From assembly GCA_942486035.1 (NCBI GenBank), contig CALNXK010000184.1, forward strand, positions 62,001 through 126,000: a stretch of 64,000 bases of DNA, in the 5' to 3' direction. The notes beneath the pieces are model-generated. The model made no database searches. It had not been told where the DNA came from and saw only the letters and a list, made by a program, of their open reading frames with translations. Every line of letters begins with the position of its first letter. Within the stretch, counting starts at the first letter, position 1. A program made the position numbers and the translations under genes. Positions 34,091-45,029 of this stretch are shown here, one piece after another. This DNA comes from Porites lobata. Its lineage: Eukaryota > Cnidaria > Anthozoa > Scleractinia > Poritidae.

Positions 34091-35688
34091 GCAAAAAGAA
34101 AAGCACTACCAGAATATAATTTCAGGAGAAAGGAAAGGAAAAGAAGACTTACAGGTTCATCCTGAAATTCAACTAGAATTTAAGAATTGTATGTGTAGAA
34201 ATAATAAATTAAGACCTGTTCAATTTTCCTCGACTCCACCACTTAATGATACCGAATGTTTTTAATAACATACATGTAACCTATATTAGTCAAGAACATT
34301 TAATTTGCATGATTATTTGTTTTGTAGTAATAATTATAATCAAATAACATTTATTGAACTACCGCAGTATGAAACACAAGTTTATGAAAAGAGGCCTTGA
34401 TAAGTTTTCTTTCTTTTTGACTCTTTCTCTCACATTGCCCATAATACATGTACACCTTGTTTACGAAAACAGAGCGCCGTTTAGTCTGGTTTCTTTTACG
34501 CTCATTTCCCTCTACGTTCGATTTTGTGTTGTTTTGGAATCGCATCAGAGAGAGGTCAAAACTGAGTTTCCAAAAACATGACTGCGTCATCACTAAATGA
34601 AATAAATATAATAAAATCCACGATTTTCACGTTGCCCATATACATGAAAGACACCTTGTATACCTCCCAAAATTTTAGATTTAGCATTGCCTTCAATTCT
34701 CTAGGGACAGCTATAATGCCCAGGGCATAAAAAGAAAATGGTGAATTTAGGGAACGGCAATAAGGAAAGGAAAGTACGCAATGTTTAACTTTGACAATTA
34801 CTTCCCTTGTTTGGGGTGAAAAGGCTCTTAGCGAATGAGAAGACATAGAATAAGATAAAGACTTCCGTTAGAGATAACAACTTTGGGAAAGAAACTGATA
34901 TTGATTAAAACATTCAGTTTGTGTTTTAATACTTCTGCGGTGATCAACCTTTGATGCAATCGAGGACAGAGATGAATGTCTGTCTAGACAATCTCTGTGT
35001 GATCATAGGTGAAGCAATAGCAGTTTACAAGAGGATGCAACATTGCAGACTGCAATCACACAATTCAGTGCTAGATAATTATGATTCAGTTTAACTATTA
35101 AATATCACAAGGACGAGATAACAAACGTAGCACAAATGAAAAGGTGGTTCTACATATGGGCCCATACAACTCTCCAGGAAAAGAAAAGGAAGACATGCAA
35201 ACATTATTTTGTATACAATGTCTGTTTTACATGTAGTTCAATAAATTCAGTGGACAATAATTGACAAGTATAGACTGACCATTGGATAACACGTATTCTT
35301 GCACTCTACCTTGATGACAATAACATGTAAGCTATTTCAACAATCAGAACTTGTAAGGCTTGAAATTAATATTCACAAGCTCACAAAATGCGAGGGATTT
35401 TGATAATCTGGGAGTGAAAAAAATGTCCACTAGCAAACGTTTGCAAGTTAGAATCATCCATGTCTCCCAAACAAAGGGAAATAATTTGGTAGTGGTCTCA
35501 CCAGTTTGCTAGTGGAAAAAAAATCTTACTGGCAAAACTTTGCAAGTGCACTTAAAAGTTAACTTGGAGCCCTGAATTGGCCAATGATACTTTGAAATTC
35601 ACAACTTCGTAAAAACACTTAAGTTTCTAACAAATGATGACACTGTTGAAATGTTTATTGATGTGACTGACTGTTTACTGTCCACATG
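34091..35688. other. non-coding stretch downstream of the GPCR and WDR83OS
   Basis: Two converging 3' ends; only short frames without known motifs. Nothing further seen. Confidence 0.6.
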
Positions 35689-38207
35689 CTACCATGTTGC
35701 AGCCATTGGCTGTGGATTCTGTAGATATGACATTACAACTGCTGACACAGATAATCTGAAATCAAATATGAGACAAAGTTAGCTATTTACATTTTCATCA
35801 TTATTATTATTACTTTATTAATTTTTAGCACAAAGTACATGTGTACATCTTGGTTTGGGTTGGGGGAACTGGAGGGGATTTCTCTTAGCTATGATAAAGG
35901 CCACCCCCAGCTACTTCCATGGGGAAAAAAATTCAACCTAACGAAATCACTAGCTGTTTGATTTCCAACCTACTGTACTGGAAGAATTGGGAAAATTTCC
36001 AAGTTTTTTAATTTTAAAATGTTCTTTCAGTTTCTTCTAAAATTATTTTTCTATAATGAATTATTTTCTTGTTTACAGGAAGTAAACAAAAAAAGCAGGG
36101 TTTTTTGGTGTGCCTGGTTTTGTTTGTTGTTTAGAAAGTATGGGGCCACTGTATTCAGTACTTTATGAACAAAAAACACTGTAAAAAAGAATCACCTGCT
36201 ATATGCAGGCTAGAGGGATTATTCAAATTAACCTTCAAAACTAAAATTTGAAATCAATATGGAAGACTAGAGGATGAAGAGAGATTTGCCAACTGCTCAT
36301 TCTGCCATTGCATTATAAAAGTAACACTTATAATAATAATTATTATTAAATTGAATGGTGATCTTACTACTTACAAAAAACTGCTAAACATCTGTTTGGT
36401 ATCCTCAGATGAGCGTGAATTCGAAAATGTGATGAAAGAACAAAAGACCGCTGCCCATGCTGCCCACTTGAGCTAATAAAATAATTACATTAATGAAAAT
36501 AATAACGATAATGATAATTATCATAACTATACCAAATTTCTTAAATCTGATTGGCTATCAACCACCCTGATTTCAGCCTTAATAGGACAATTTAATGGGA
36601 CAGTAAGTGTCATGCCTAAGTAATTGGACAGTACGCGCCATCACATGTGCGCTTAAATGGCTTTTTTTCACTGCTAGCAAAAAAAAAAAGGAATTTCTTC
36701 TGTTTTGATTTACAAAAAGAGCCTTATATATCACAAATTTTGTTAAAGTTATGATTAATTGGTAACAGAACTTTGTGTTGTCCAATTCGGTCTGTAGTCG
36801 TACTCGTGATTAAGTTTGTTAATCACTCATATGATTGCAGACCAAATTGGACGACACTCAGTCCTGTTACCATTACTAATAAAAATGGCCAGTGAGAGGT
36901 ACATGTATCTTCAGTTGTTCCAAGCCTCATTTATACTCAACTAATTGAACAGGAAATGTGCACAGTTTAGGTTATGGTACTAACCCATTGACTCCCAAAA
37001 ATCAACAACAACAAAAAAATTGCCAGATGGACTTTCTTAAAGAATTAATTGAAAGGGTTTATGGTCAAGTTGCCTGAAAGTCATCTTGCCCAAAGTTGTG
37101 TCAACTGAAATCAGGGTTATGTCAGCCAATAGGTTTAGTCAAGTTGCCCGAAATGCTGAGTTATGTGGCTTGAAATTTTATCATGCTCGACAATATCCTA
37201 CCATCCCTATTACCTCTGTGCACTTATAGAATGAGATACATTATCATATATTGTGCTTGTTTTGTTGTTAATCAAGGGTTAAAGAGCAAGATATATTACA
37301 CATTTCTACCACTTGATTCGTCTCATTATCGCTAAAAACGTTACGAGGTATGTTACACATTCATTCCACTTTTTTCGTCTCATGATGGTTTAAAGAAAAA
37401 GATAAATTAACATACACTCTTTATTTAACAGAAATTAACTTTGTTTCTCTGTGCACTTAACCCGAAAAAAATGGGGTGACATAACTCGGCATTTCAGGGG
37501 ACTAACAAACTGTAACTCTGGTTTCTATGGACACAACTTTCAGGCCACTTGACCAGTTACTGTCAAAAGATCAAAGCATTTTCCCTTTAATGGGTGATCA
37601 TACTCGTGATAATGCATTTAATATCCATGCCCCCACCCCCACCGCCCGGTTGAGGACTAACCTTCTCTTCTCACCCGTGAAGATTGACTAAAATTGGGTT
37701 CACCACTGAAGACTTCCATAAAATGTGGGCTTACCTCTGAAGAATATGGCTACTAACCATGAAGAATTTCGTGAAAGTTAGAGCTTCACCCCCACAGAAG
37801 TCCATATTTTTTTCACTCTACCCCTAAAGAAATCCTCAGTTTTTATAACTTATCCCTGAAGAATTCCATGGTTCCTCAACCGGGCGGTGCGGGCATTAAA
37901 TGCAGTTGCCCATTGGTGCTAGAAGGCCTGGTATTTATAGAGTGTAGGTACTATACAGGACATGCGTGATCTTTGCATTAACTACATGTATTTCTGTTCA
38001 CTTTTAACCAAGAAAGGAATCGGACATCACAAGACTGGTATTTACCTTCATGAGAAGACCGCACATGCTAAATATCATCCCTAGAAGGTTCATATATTCT
38101 GGTGTCGGATCATCTGTAGGCTTGTTAGGTACTGGCTTGTATCGAAATATTTTGTTTGGTCTTCTGGGATCGTCTTTAGGCGAAGAAATAGAGCTACCAG
38201 CCGGCAT
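35689..38207 (-). CDS. WDR83OS: WDR83OS / Asterix (PAT complex subunit), 3 exons
   Basis: On the - strand, exons 38046-38207, 36375-36472 and 35689-35755 join with consensus splice sites (GAAG|GTAAAT; TTATTAG|CTCAAG; TTT|GTAAGT; TTTCAG|ATTATC) into a 108-residue protein, close to the 106 residues of human Asterix. Recognisable segments are DDPRRPNKIFRYKP, DDPTPEYMNLLGMIFSMCG, LKWAAWAAVFCSFITFSNSR, SSEDTKQM, and VSAVVMSYLQNPQP at the end. Known role of the family: with CCDC47 it forms the PAT complex, an ER intramembrane chaperone of the multipass translocon that shields polar transmembrane helices. Two or three membrane helices are visible in the C-terminal two thirds. An AATAAA (reverse of 35654-35659) sits 30 nt past the stop. 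It shares a short intergenic region with avidin gene C. Confidence 0.95.
37063..37554. mobile_element. MITE in WDR83OS intron 1
   Basis: GGTCAAGTTGCCTGAAAG on the left is mirrored by CTTTCAGGCCACTTGACC on the right, with a second matching pair (GAAATGCTGAGTTATGT / ACATAACTCGGCATTTC). Confidence 0.65.
37614..37903. mobile_element. 290-bp MITE in WDR83OS intron 1
   Basis: GCATTTAAT...ACCGCCCGGTTGAGG at the left mirrors CCTCAACCGGGCGGTG...ATTAAATGC at the right. The interior repeats a CCyCTGAAGAA phrase about six times. Confidence 0.75.
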
Positions 38208-38391
38208 TTTGATCGAATGTATCGAATGAAACGTCCCAGCGTGCCTTGTGGGATAACTAACATGGCGGACGGACCTTCGTTCCCAGGGTTAGCGCGTCTA
38301 TAATCCGGAGTCGAGGCTAAGCTGATAAACAATTTCACCTGCACGCAAGATTACGCACGTGGAAAGTTGGAGAGGTGCACGAAGAAAGATC
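38208..38391. promoter_or_regulatory. short divergent promoter between WDR83OS and avidin gene C
   Basis: Only 184 bp separate the two start codons, which face away from each other. There is no clear TATA box in the proper place. The stretch holds AACATGGCGGA (38259-38269), a good YY1-type site, a CCTTGTGGGA block just before it and an E-box CACGTG at 38356-38361. YY1 sites and TATA-less structure fit the housekeeping gene WDR83OS. Whether the avidin gene uses the same elements is inference. Confidence 0.55.
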
Positions 38392-38620
38392 ATGGCGTCT
38401 TTGCCGTTTATTTATCTCCAATTTGCCTTCTGTTTAGTTCTTACCCTTGGCTCGATCGCAGCTGGCAAGAATTGTGAGACCCTAGACGGCAAATGGTATA
38501 ATCAGTTGGGATCTGAGATTTACATAGAGCATGATGAAAATGGAAAACTCTGGGGCGAATACAGGACTGCTCAGGAGAGATTCAATGGATCTGCGGGCCC
38601 TAGTCACTCTGTCATTTTTG
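38392..38620 (+). CDS. avidin gene C, exon 1
   Basis: Signal peptide and first avidin strands. A GTG-started extension is possible 33 nt upstream, but the ATG here places a hydrophobic signal sequence directly at the N-terminus, as in gene A. The motif CETLDGKWYNQLGSE keeps all three strand-1 biotin contacts. The exon ends in phase 1 before GTAGGT. Confidence 0.87.
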
Positions 38621-40853
38621 GTAGGTACCTTTATATTTCATTATTCAAGCCACTGCAATCCTGAGTCCTCAATTGAACGGGGTTTTGTCATGCAATTTAA
38701 TAATCTTTATGTAGTTAACTGAATGTTCTGAAGCTTAAATCTGAATTCTTTAAGAATGTTGAATACCTTAAAAGGCTGGGAAAAATTCAGGGCATGTGCT
38801 AGGGACCATGGAATCACGCGCTGCTTTCGTGAAGGTCACAGGTTCAATACATTGTATCCACCAGTAATCTACATTGCAAATCCTGGACTGTGAACAGAGA
38901 CAAAGTGCTGTTTTTTTTTTAAAGACTAAATAACTACAGTGCATACTAAGTCACATGTAACACGAAAGATCTTGATCATTTCCAACCTATAGGGTATGAT
39001 TATTGTTTTCCCTATAGTGTGTCTGTTTGTTTAATTGCATACATAAGAGAAGTCTACCTTAAAATCTAAACACTGACCAACATCAATTTTCTCCTAATAA
39101 ATCAATAGATGGTCAAGAGAAAGGTTTATGAGAATTATTAAAATGATCACCAAAAGAAAACGCCTTGATCTTTTGTCAAATTCTCTCAACGAATTCTTTA
39201 AAGAAAATTACTGAGATTAGATTGGAGAATCTTCATCTGGCTTAAGGTTAGATAAAGTACTCACATCACATGTTGCCTACTGAACATAATGTTTATGGTG
39301 GCACAGGTGCTAGGACATGTTTTACATGTAAATCACATGCTTCATACAGGAGCTTGCTTGACACTTACATGTATCCTGTACCTGCTGGTCCATGAATAAA
39401 AATACCTTAAATCTTCCATTAAGCCCCCTCCCGGGGGGCTTATTTATTTCAAGCCCATTTGAAGGGGTGTTTGGGGGGGGGGGGGGGGGGATAATAGAGA
39501 CAAGGGGTGGGGTGGCTTACATGTATTTAATCAAGAAAGGAGGATGGTATCAGCTCTCCCTAAAGGACTAGAGTACAAAGTGGAGAAGCTCAAGTGCAAG
39601 AAGGTTGGAGGTCATGCACCTGAGGATCAGAATCAAATCCTAACTTCCAGTTGGTAAATAAACCATCCTGGATCAGTCCATACACAGTTTTACAGTCGTG
39701 ATTGATTAATACAGTCCTTGCTTTGTTAGTGAAGAAGGATTAGGGAAGGGGGAGGAGGGGCATAATAGAGAGGGTGGCTTATTAACTTTTTTAACCCTGA
39801 AAAGGGGTGGGGGGGGGGGGAACTCATTAGAGGGAGAAGGCTTATTTGAGAAGGGGGGCTTAATAGAGGATTTACAGCAATGTTCATTTATTTGCTGCAT
39901 TTGTAGAGTTTTTGTTTACTTTTGCTTTCTTTGGAAAAGCCTTTTAAAGAACTTGTAATTCATCAGTTGATGGTTATGACTTAAATTGGATGAAATATTC
40001 TGCTTTGACAGGAGCAACACCTTATGACTACAAAGGGGCATCATTTGCTTTCTCTGTAGTCTGGAGGAATGGTTCATCAACAACCGTGTGGACTGGTCAA
40101 TGTCTTGTGTGCAGTGATGGGCATGAAAAGCTTCTTACCTCTTGGCTGTTGCGTTCCAAGGTAAATACCTGCATAGACAAGTGGAAGTCAACTATGATTG
40201 GTCGAGACACCTTCACTAGATACGAACAGCGTGATGGTCCTCGCAAACCAAATGCATCCATTCCAGAAACCCCGGTAACTATTGAGAAAACAATTAAGAC
40301 CTCGGACCCTGAAGTCAAAAATAAATCTTGCAGCTTAAACGGTGTTTGGTATAATCATTTGGGCTCTGAGATGATTTTGACCCAAAAAGATGATAATACT
40401 ATTGAAGGAGAGTATCGCACTGCTGTTGAGCGGGAAACTGGAGCAGCTGGAACAAGCCATTCTAAAGTGTTCGGAATCGGACAGCTAGGAGGCCCGAGCA
40501 GCACTTTTTCTTTCTTTGTTGTCTGGAGAAATGGGGCGTCTGTGACTGGATGGGTGGGTCAATGTCACATTTGCGGTGAAAATAAGACTGAGATTATTGA
40601 AACTGGCTGGTTGTTGAACAGTAACATAGAAAAGTGCAGTGATGACTGGAAATCAACACTATTTAACCAGGATAGCTTCACTCGCACTGAACAGAACCCT
40701 GGGCCAAGGAAGAGAGATAATACTCATGTTCCAGACAGAAGTGGAAACAAAGCACAGCCCAAGGCCTGTGATGGGTGCAAGCATCACCTTACCTACACTC
40801 TCTTCAGTTTGAGTGTGATCATTTCTGTTTTACATATGCATATTTACTGGTAA
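38392..40853 (+). CDS. tandem-avidin-domain secreted/anchored protein, gene C (2 exons)
   Basis: Exons 38392-38620 and 40012-40853 (donor TTTTG|GTAGGT, acceptor TTTGACAG|GAGC, phase 1) encode 356 residues. There is a signal peptide (MASLPFIYLQFAFCLVLTLG), avidin domain 1 from CETLDGKWYNQLGS, a linker, domain 2 from CSLNGVWYNHLGS, and a tail with CDGC followed by a hydrophobic segment (LTYTLFSLSVIISVLH), probably GPI or membrane anchoring. Both domains keep the known biotin contacts: Asn, Leu and Ser of strand 1; Tyr of GEYRTA; Trp of VVWRNG; Thr and Trp of TTVW or VTGW; Trp of SWLL or GWLL; Trp of DKWKST or DDWKST; Asp near the end, as in streptavidin. The Cys pair of classic avidin (CETL with GQC) is present. 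Each domain also has an extra pair (QCxxC and a Cys before the last Trp). It starts 184 bp from WDR83OS on the other strand. AATAAA occurs near 41900. Confidence 0.88.
39408..39874. mobile_element. G-rich MITE in the avidin C intron
   Basis: TAAATCTTCCATTAAGCCCC mirrors GGGGCTTAATAGAGGATTTA. The interior holds two long G runs (around 39471-39490 and 39807-39822). A related GGGGGCTTAATAAC phrase lies at 58430. Confidence 0.65.
40012..40853 (+). CDS. avidin gene C, exon 2
   Basis: Follows the acceptor CTTTGACAG. It encodes the end of domain 1 (FSVVWRNGSSTTVWTGQC, SWLLRSKV, DTFTRYEQR), linker, complete domain 2 and the hydrophobic tail. Keeping most of two barrels in one large exon matches exon 2 of copies A and B, so the exon structure predates the duplications. 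Confidence 0.87.
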
Positions 40854-42044
40854 CAGGTTCATGTTCATCAGGACCTGGTTTCTGGAAATATGGTAAAGTC
40901 GAACTCACTAGCCAAATTGTAAGCAATAATTTCTCTTCATCTACAGTGTAGGAGCATTCAATTGGAGGTTTAAAAAGGCAATTTTGTGCCTAAAAATAGC
41001 AAAGAAAACCAGTTTTTCGCAACGCAACATCAAGCTGATCTTCTGAACAGTTCTTAAGGAAGATCAATAGCATTTTTGATTAACGTTTTAATCCTGAATT
41101 AGCACTAAAAATCGACCATACAGGAACCAGGCCTTGAGCTCTGATAATAGTATTTATGCACTATATTATGTATGGGTGGTGAAGGGTAGAGTTGTAGGAA
41201 ATTGTTAATCTCTTAAGAATAAATGTGGATCTGATCCTGAAAGCTCAGAACAACTGTAATGAGTTTCCAAGTCTTTATACATTTTCCTCCTGTTCCAGAG
41301 TCTCGAAGGTACATTGTATAATTATTGCAGCAAAGTCTTGAATTTTTGAACAAGTCTTGGTGTCTGAAAAAGTCTTGGGTTTCACAATCCCAATCCCTTC
41401 ATATGCACACAAAACTGAAGTTTTTTCTGCTGGTAGAATGGGCTGCCCTGGCATAGCATAATGACTGCTGAGTATTCATACTTTTCAGTGGCAGGGTTCC
41501 TGTGTGGTTCCATTACTAACAGAAAAAATATTTTCTGTGTCAGCAGTAAATGTGTGGAATAATATAACAGCTGTATAGTACTTAGTACTATTGTAGGGTA
41601 ACGGTAGCATTAGTAACTTATTTTTAGCCTGGAAGGAACAGTGAATGAGCCATAGTTTATTGTGTCCTCATTCAGAAGTTTCAGAACTTATAGAGATCAG
41701 TTATCCACTTGAACAACGCTCGATTTGTATAAGTTATATTAGTTGTAATTTATTAATTACAAGCTTCTATTAATTCTTGGATATTTTTTCGTGCTTTATC
41801 AGTTTATTATTTAACAAGGTACAATATTTCTGTTCTGAACGTAGGACACTAACTGTTATTTGGTGTTGTAAACATTTATATTTCTAGGAATAATGCTTGA
41901 ATAAAAGTTGTTTCTCAAGTTATATATTTGACTGGTTTAAAACCGTTGCTGAAAAATATCGTCCTCAGTGACAGAGATTCGCGCGCTATGATTGGTCCAG
42001 GAAAACATCATATCCCTCAGTAATCAGCCTTCGAGGGTAAAGGA

Positions 42045-42700
42045 AAGAATGGAATTACGGAGTGCCGCGCTGCATGACTTGCGGAGTGGGATAATTTTTG
42101 GGTTGAAGCCACAGAGGCAACGATAAGCATTATCTAGGTTGCCATAGACATGACCTTCTGCGGCCCTGTCACCGACTTCCTTGGCAATACTCAGGTGTTG
42201 CTTGTGGAACTCTGTTGCTCGTTGAAAGTTACAGAGGCATGAAGCATTGCTGAGATTACCAGAGGCAGTCCCTTCCAAAGTCCTGTCCCTGACATCCTTG
42301 GCAAAGCTCTGGGATTCCTTTTGCCAATCTATTGCTTGTTGAAAATTTCCGAGCCAGTGATAAGCATTGCCGAGATTGCCATAGGAACGTTCTTCTAGTG
42401 CCCTGTCACCTATTTCCTTTGCAGTACTCTGGTATTCTTTTGCTCATTGGATATATATCGCCGAGGCATTGATAAACATTGCCAAGATTACCATGGGCGC
42501 CTTCTTCTCCAGCCCTATCGCCGACTTTCTTTGCAATGCTCATGTGTTGCTTGTGGTACGCTATTGCCCTAGTGCCAGATTGCCATAGGCTCGTCCTTCT
42601 CCCTCTCTGTCGCCTACTACCTTAGATATGTTCAGGTGTTGCTTGTGATTCTCTATTGCTCCATGGAAGTCACCGAGAGAGTGATCAGCAATGCCGACAA
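42045..42700 (-). pseudogene. degenerate tetratricopeptide-repeat (TPR) gene fragment
   Basis: The - strand holds about five TPR units of the form YHKQHLSIAKEVGDRAxEG followed by YGNLGNAYxxLG, for example EFHKQHLSIAKEVGDRAAEG and AIDWQKESQSFAKDVRDR. Frame changes and stops separate the units, such as after AYGNLALG near 42560 and after PEYCKG near 42430. Such TPR genes (TTC28- or GPSM-like) are numerous in anthozoans. No start or end is visible, so this is a remnant. Confidence 0.75.
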
Positions 42701-42702
42701 AG

Positions 42703-43100
42703 CAGGGGTACCCAACGGTAATTTTGGGGAAAATATCTGTTCGGAAGACGATTTGAGAACTAGAATTTTCGGAACATTTGTTGTAAAATTTCTTGCTTGC
42801 CTGCCTCTCCTAGGATTTTCGAACATCTACAAAATGGTATAATTACCCATTTTAAACGGATATTTACCCTAAAAAAGGCCACCTAGAATTTTCGGGAGCC
42901 TTTTCCTGGCTGAAATTTTCTAAAAGGTAAGTTTTGATCCCTATAATTTTCGGATCACTAAACTTTCAGCTAGGAAATCCGAACAGATGAAAAGTTTTTA
43001 GGAGATAAAAATATGCCTATATCTACCGTTTAAATACTAGAATACGTTCAGCAATGCTATGTTAAGTGGTTTTGAACTATATCCTCGTTGGGTGCCCCTG
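42703..43100. mobile_element. MITE, CAGGGGyACCCAACG family, copy 1
   Basis: Starts CAGGGGTACCCAACGG and ends CGTTGGGTGCCCCTG, an inverted terminal pair. The interior has several TTTTCGGA/TCCGAACAGAT motifs. A sister copy follows 95 bp later in the same orientation. Confidence 0.75.
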
Positions 43101-43195
43101 ACAAAGCAATAGCAGTTTCCTTCTTCTGTCTTATCATTATCTTTCAGGGTTTTTGCAATGGATGATATGGTATTAAACTCTGATTACTGAATAGT

Positions 43196-43609
43196 CAGGG
43201 GCAGCCAACGACAATTTTTGGAAAATATCTGATCGGAAGACGATTTGAGATCTAGAATTTTTGGAACATTTGTTGTTAAATTTCTTGCTTGCCTGCTTCT
43301 CCTAGGATTTTCGAACCCCCCAAAAAAAAAAAAAAAAACAAAATGGTATAATTGCCCGTTTTTAACGGATTTTTACCCTAAAAAGGTCTTCTAGAATTTT
43401 CGGGAGCCTTTTTTCTGGTTGAAATTTTCGAAAAGGTAAGTTTTGATCCCTATAATTTTCGGATCACTAGACTTTCAGCTAGGAAATCCGAACAGATGAA
43501 AAATTTTGGGGGAATAAAAATAAGCCTATACCTACGTTTAAATACTAAAATACGTTCAACAATGCAATGTTTAAGTGGTTTTGAACTATATTCTCGTTGG
43601 GTGCCCCTG
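43196..43609. mobile_element. MITE, CAGGGGyACCCAACG family, copy 2
   Basis: Direct near-repeat of 42703-43100, starting CAGGGGCAGCCAACG and ending CGTTGGGTGCCCCTG, with an added A-tract near 43322. Confidence 0.75.
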
Positions 43610-43767
43610 ATTGGTCAATTAAGTCGCGATGGTATCGGTCGTCTATCAGTTAAGCCGCGATGTTTGGTTATCGAAGCGCACCAATGACATTACGAGTCTT
43701 CATAGCCAATAACATCATGGTTTAACTGACAGACGACCAATAACATCGCGACTTAATTGACCAATCA
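43608..43767. repeat. inverted repeat with 46-bp arms
   Basis: TGATTGGTCAATTAAGTCGC on the left mirrors GCGACTTAATTGACCAATCA on the right; the arms also share ATCGGTCGTCTATCAGTTAA with small changes. It touches the Penelope-type piece on one side and a CAGGGGCACCC element on the other. Confidence 0.7.
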
Positions 43768-43776
43768 GGTCAATAA

Positions 43777-43962
43777 CCAGAGTTTAATTGCATCAATTAA
43801 CGTGATACAACTCACTTTGACTCTGAGGATGACCCGGAGCACAGGTTGTCGAAACGTCAGTCACTGTCAACAACAACAGTCCTATTCAGGACTACGTTCA
43901 CCCGGACGATCAAACTCAGCTTACTTATGAAATGACCCCTGGGTTCAAATCTTTCACAAAAA
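43777..43962 (+). mobile_element. Penelope-type retroelement piece, copy 2, with hammerhead-like core
   Basis: CTGAGGA at 43823-43829, a possible stem II (GACC...GGTTGTC) and GAAACGTC at 43851-43858 reproduce the order CUGANGA - stem II - GAAA of hammerhead ribozymes. Such ribozymes are known in Penelope-like elements, where the palindromic ACGU lets two copies pair as a dimer. One unpaired U would remain before stem II and stem I is weak, so activity is uncertain. No reverse transcriptase or GIY-YIG frame is nearby. Confidence 0.5.
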
Positions 43963-44252
43963 CTAAATTTGTGAAATTATGGGATAGGTTTGTACATCCA
44001 GGAAGAACGACATAAAAAACGTCCACTTGCTTTCTGGATATGGCAACCAATCCCATAATTTCTCAAAATTAATTTTTTTTTCTGACGTCACGCTTCCCTT
44101 CTCTATTTAGCAGCCAATGAAAGTGGGCAGTAAAATCAATAGAAATGGAAAGCAGTGTCAGTTCTAGCATAGATTACGAAGCTGATATAGGCAAAAGCAG
44201 CCTAGTCCCTAGGCGTTCTCTCTTGCGCCGCGCGAAGTCTGAAGTCCGGGCG

Positions 44253-44822
44253 GGGGTACTCACTATGATGGCTATACGGGGAGGCTCCGCCCGAAAGGGG
44301 TACCTTTTTCAGGCTTCAGGTATATGAAAGGGTAAGGATTTTACTAGTTGAAGTATATTAACAAAGGGTAGGCAAATCTGTCATTTGGGTCTGTGGAAGG
44401 GTCCAAAAGGGATAACAGATGAATTTTATGGCTTTATAAAGTCGAGAAAACGTTCTGTTTTTGTGATTGATTCCTATTGAAGAGACAGTGCATTTACAGT
44501 AGTTAAAAGGGATGCAATGTTCTAAACAAGGTAGGTGAAAGGGGTACCATTTGTCAATAGAAGGTGTACGAAAGGGGTACTGCTTTTTCGTGAAAAATGG
44601 TGAATAAAAGAAAGGTTGTCGGAAGGGTCCCGAAAGGTGGACCTCCCTGTTCTCCAAAAAAATTTGAAAGAATGGCCCTCCCACGGACATATCTGTTGGA
44701 AAGTACCCCACAGTCGTGAGGAACTGTATTGATCATATCCCATATTACCTTTCGATACCCGACAACCTTTCTCTTGAATAAAAGGGCACACCTCGGGTTT
44801 AAACATCTGTTGAGTACCCCAT
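44253..44822. mobile_element. GGGGTACTC-type MITE
   Basis: GGGGGTACTCACTATGATGG on the left is mirrored by GAGTACCCCATA at the right; AAAGGGGTAC phrases recur inside. A related element lies at 4963-5208. Confidence 0.55.
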
Positions 44823-45029
44823 AATTTTATAATCTAAACCTCTCCAGTAGTTTCAACGATTGTATTGATTTAGGGAGTTCTTCGTTTGGCTCTTTGGTTT
44901 AAAAACCCGGCGCAAGCCGAAAGTATTAGAACAACAGCTGGAAACAAACACAATGCACTTTCAAACATTTCGATTATTTGCTTTCACACGAAACGCAAAT
45001 GAAGGGATTTTCAATCACTAACAACATGT

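Noticed and set aside
38800..38880. GGTTCAATAC, like a tRNA B box in the avidin C intron
   Set aside because: No foldable acceptor stem; at most an old tRNA-derived SINE trace.
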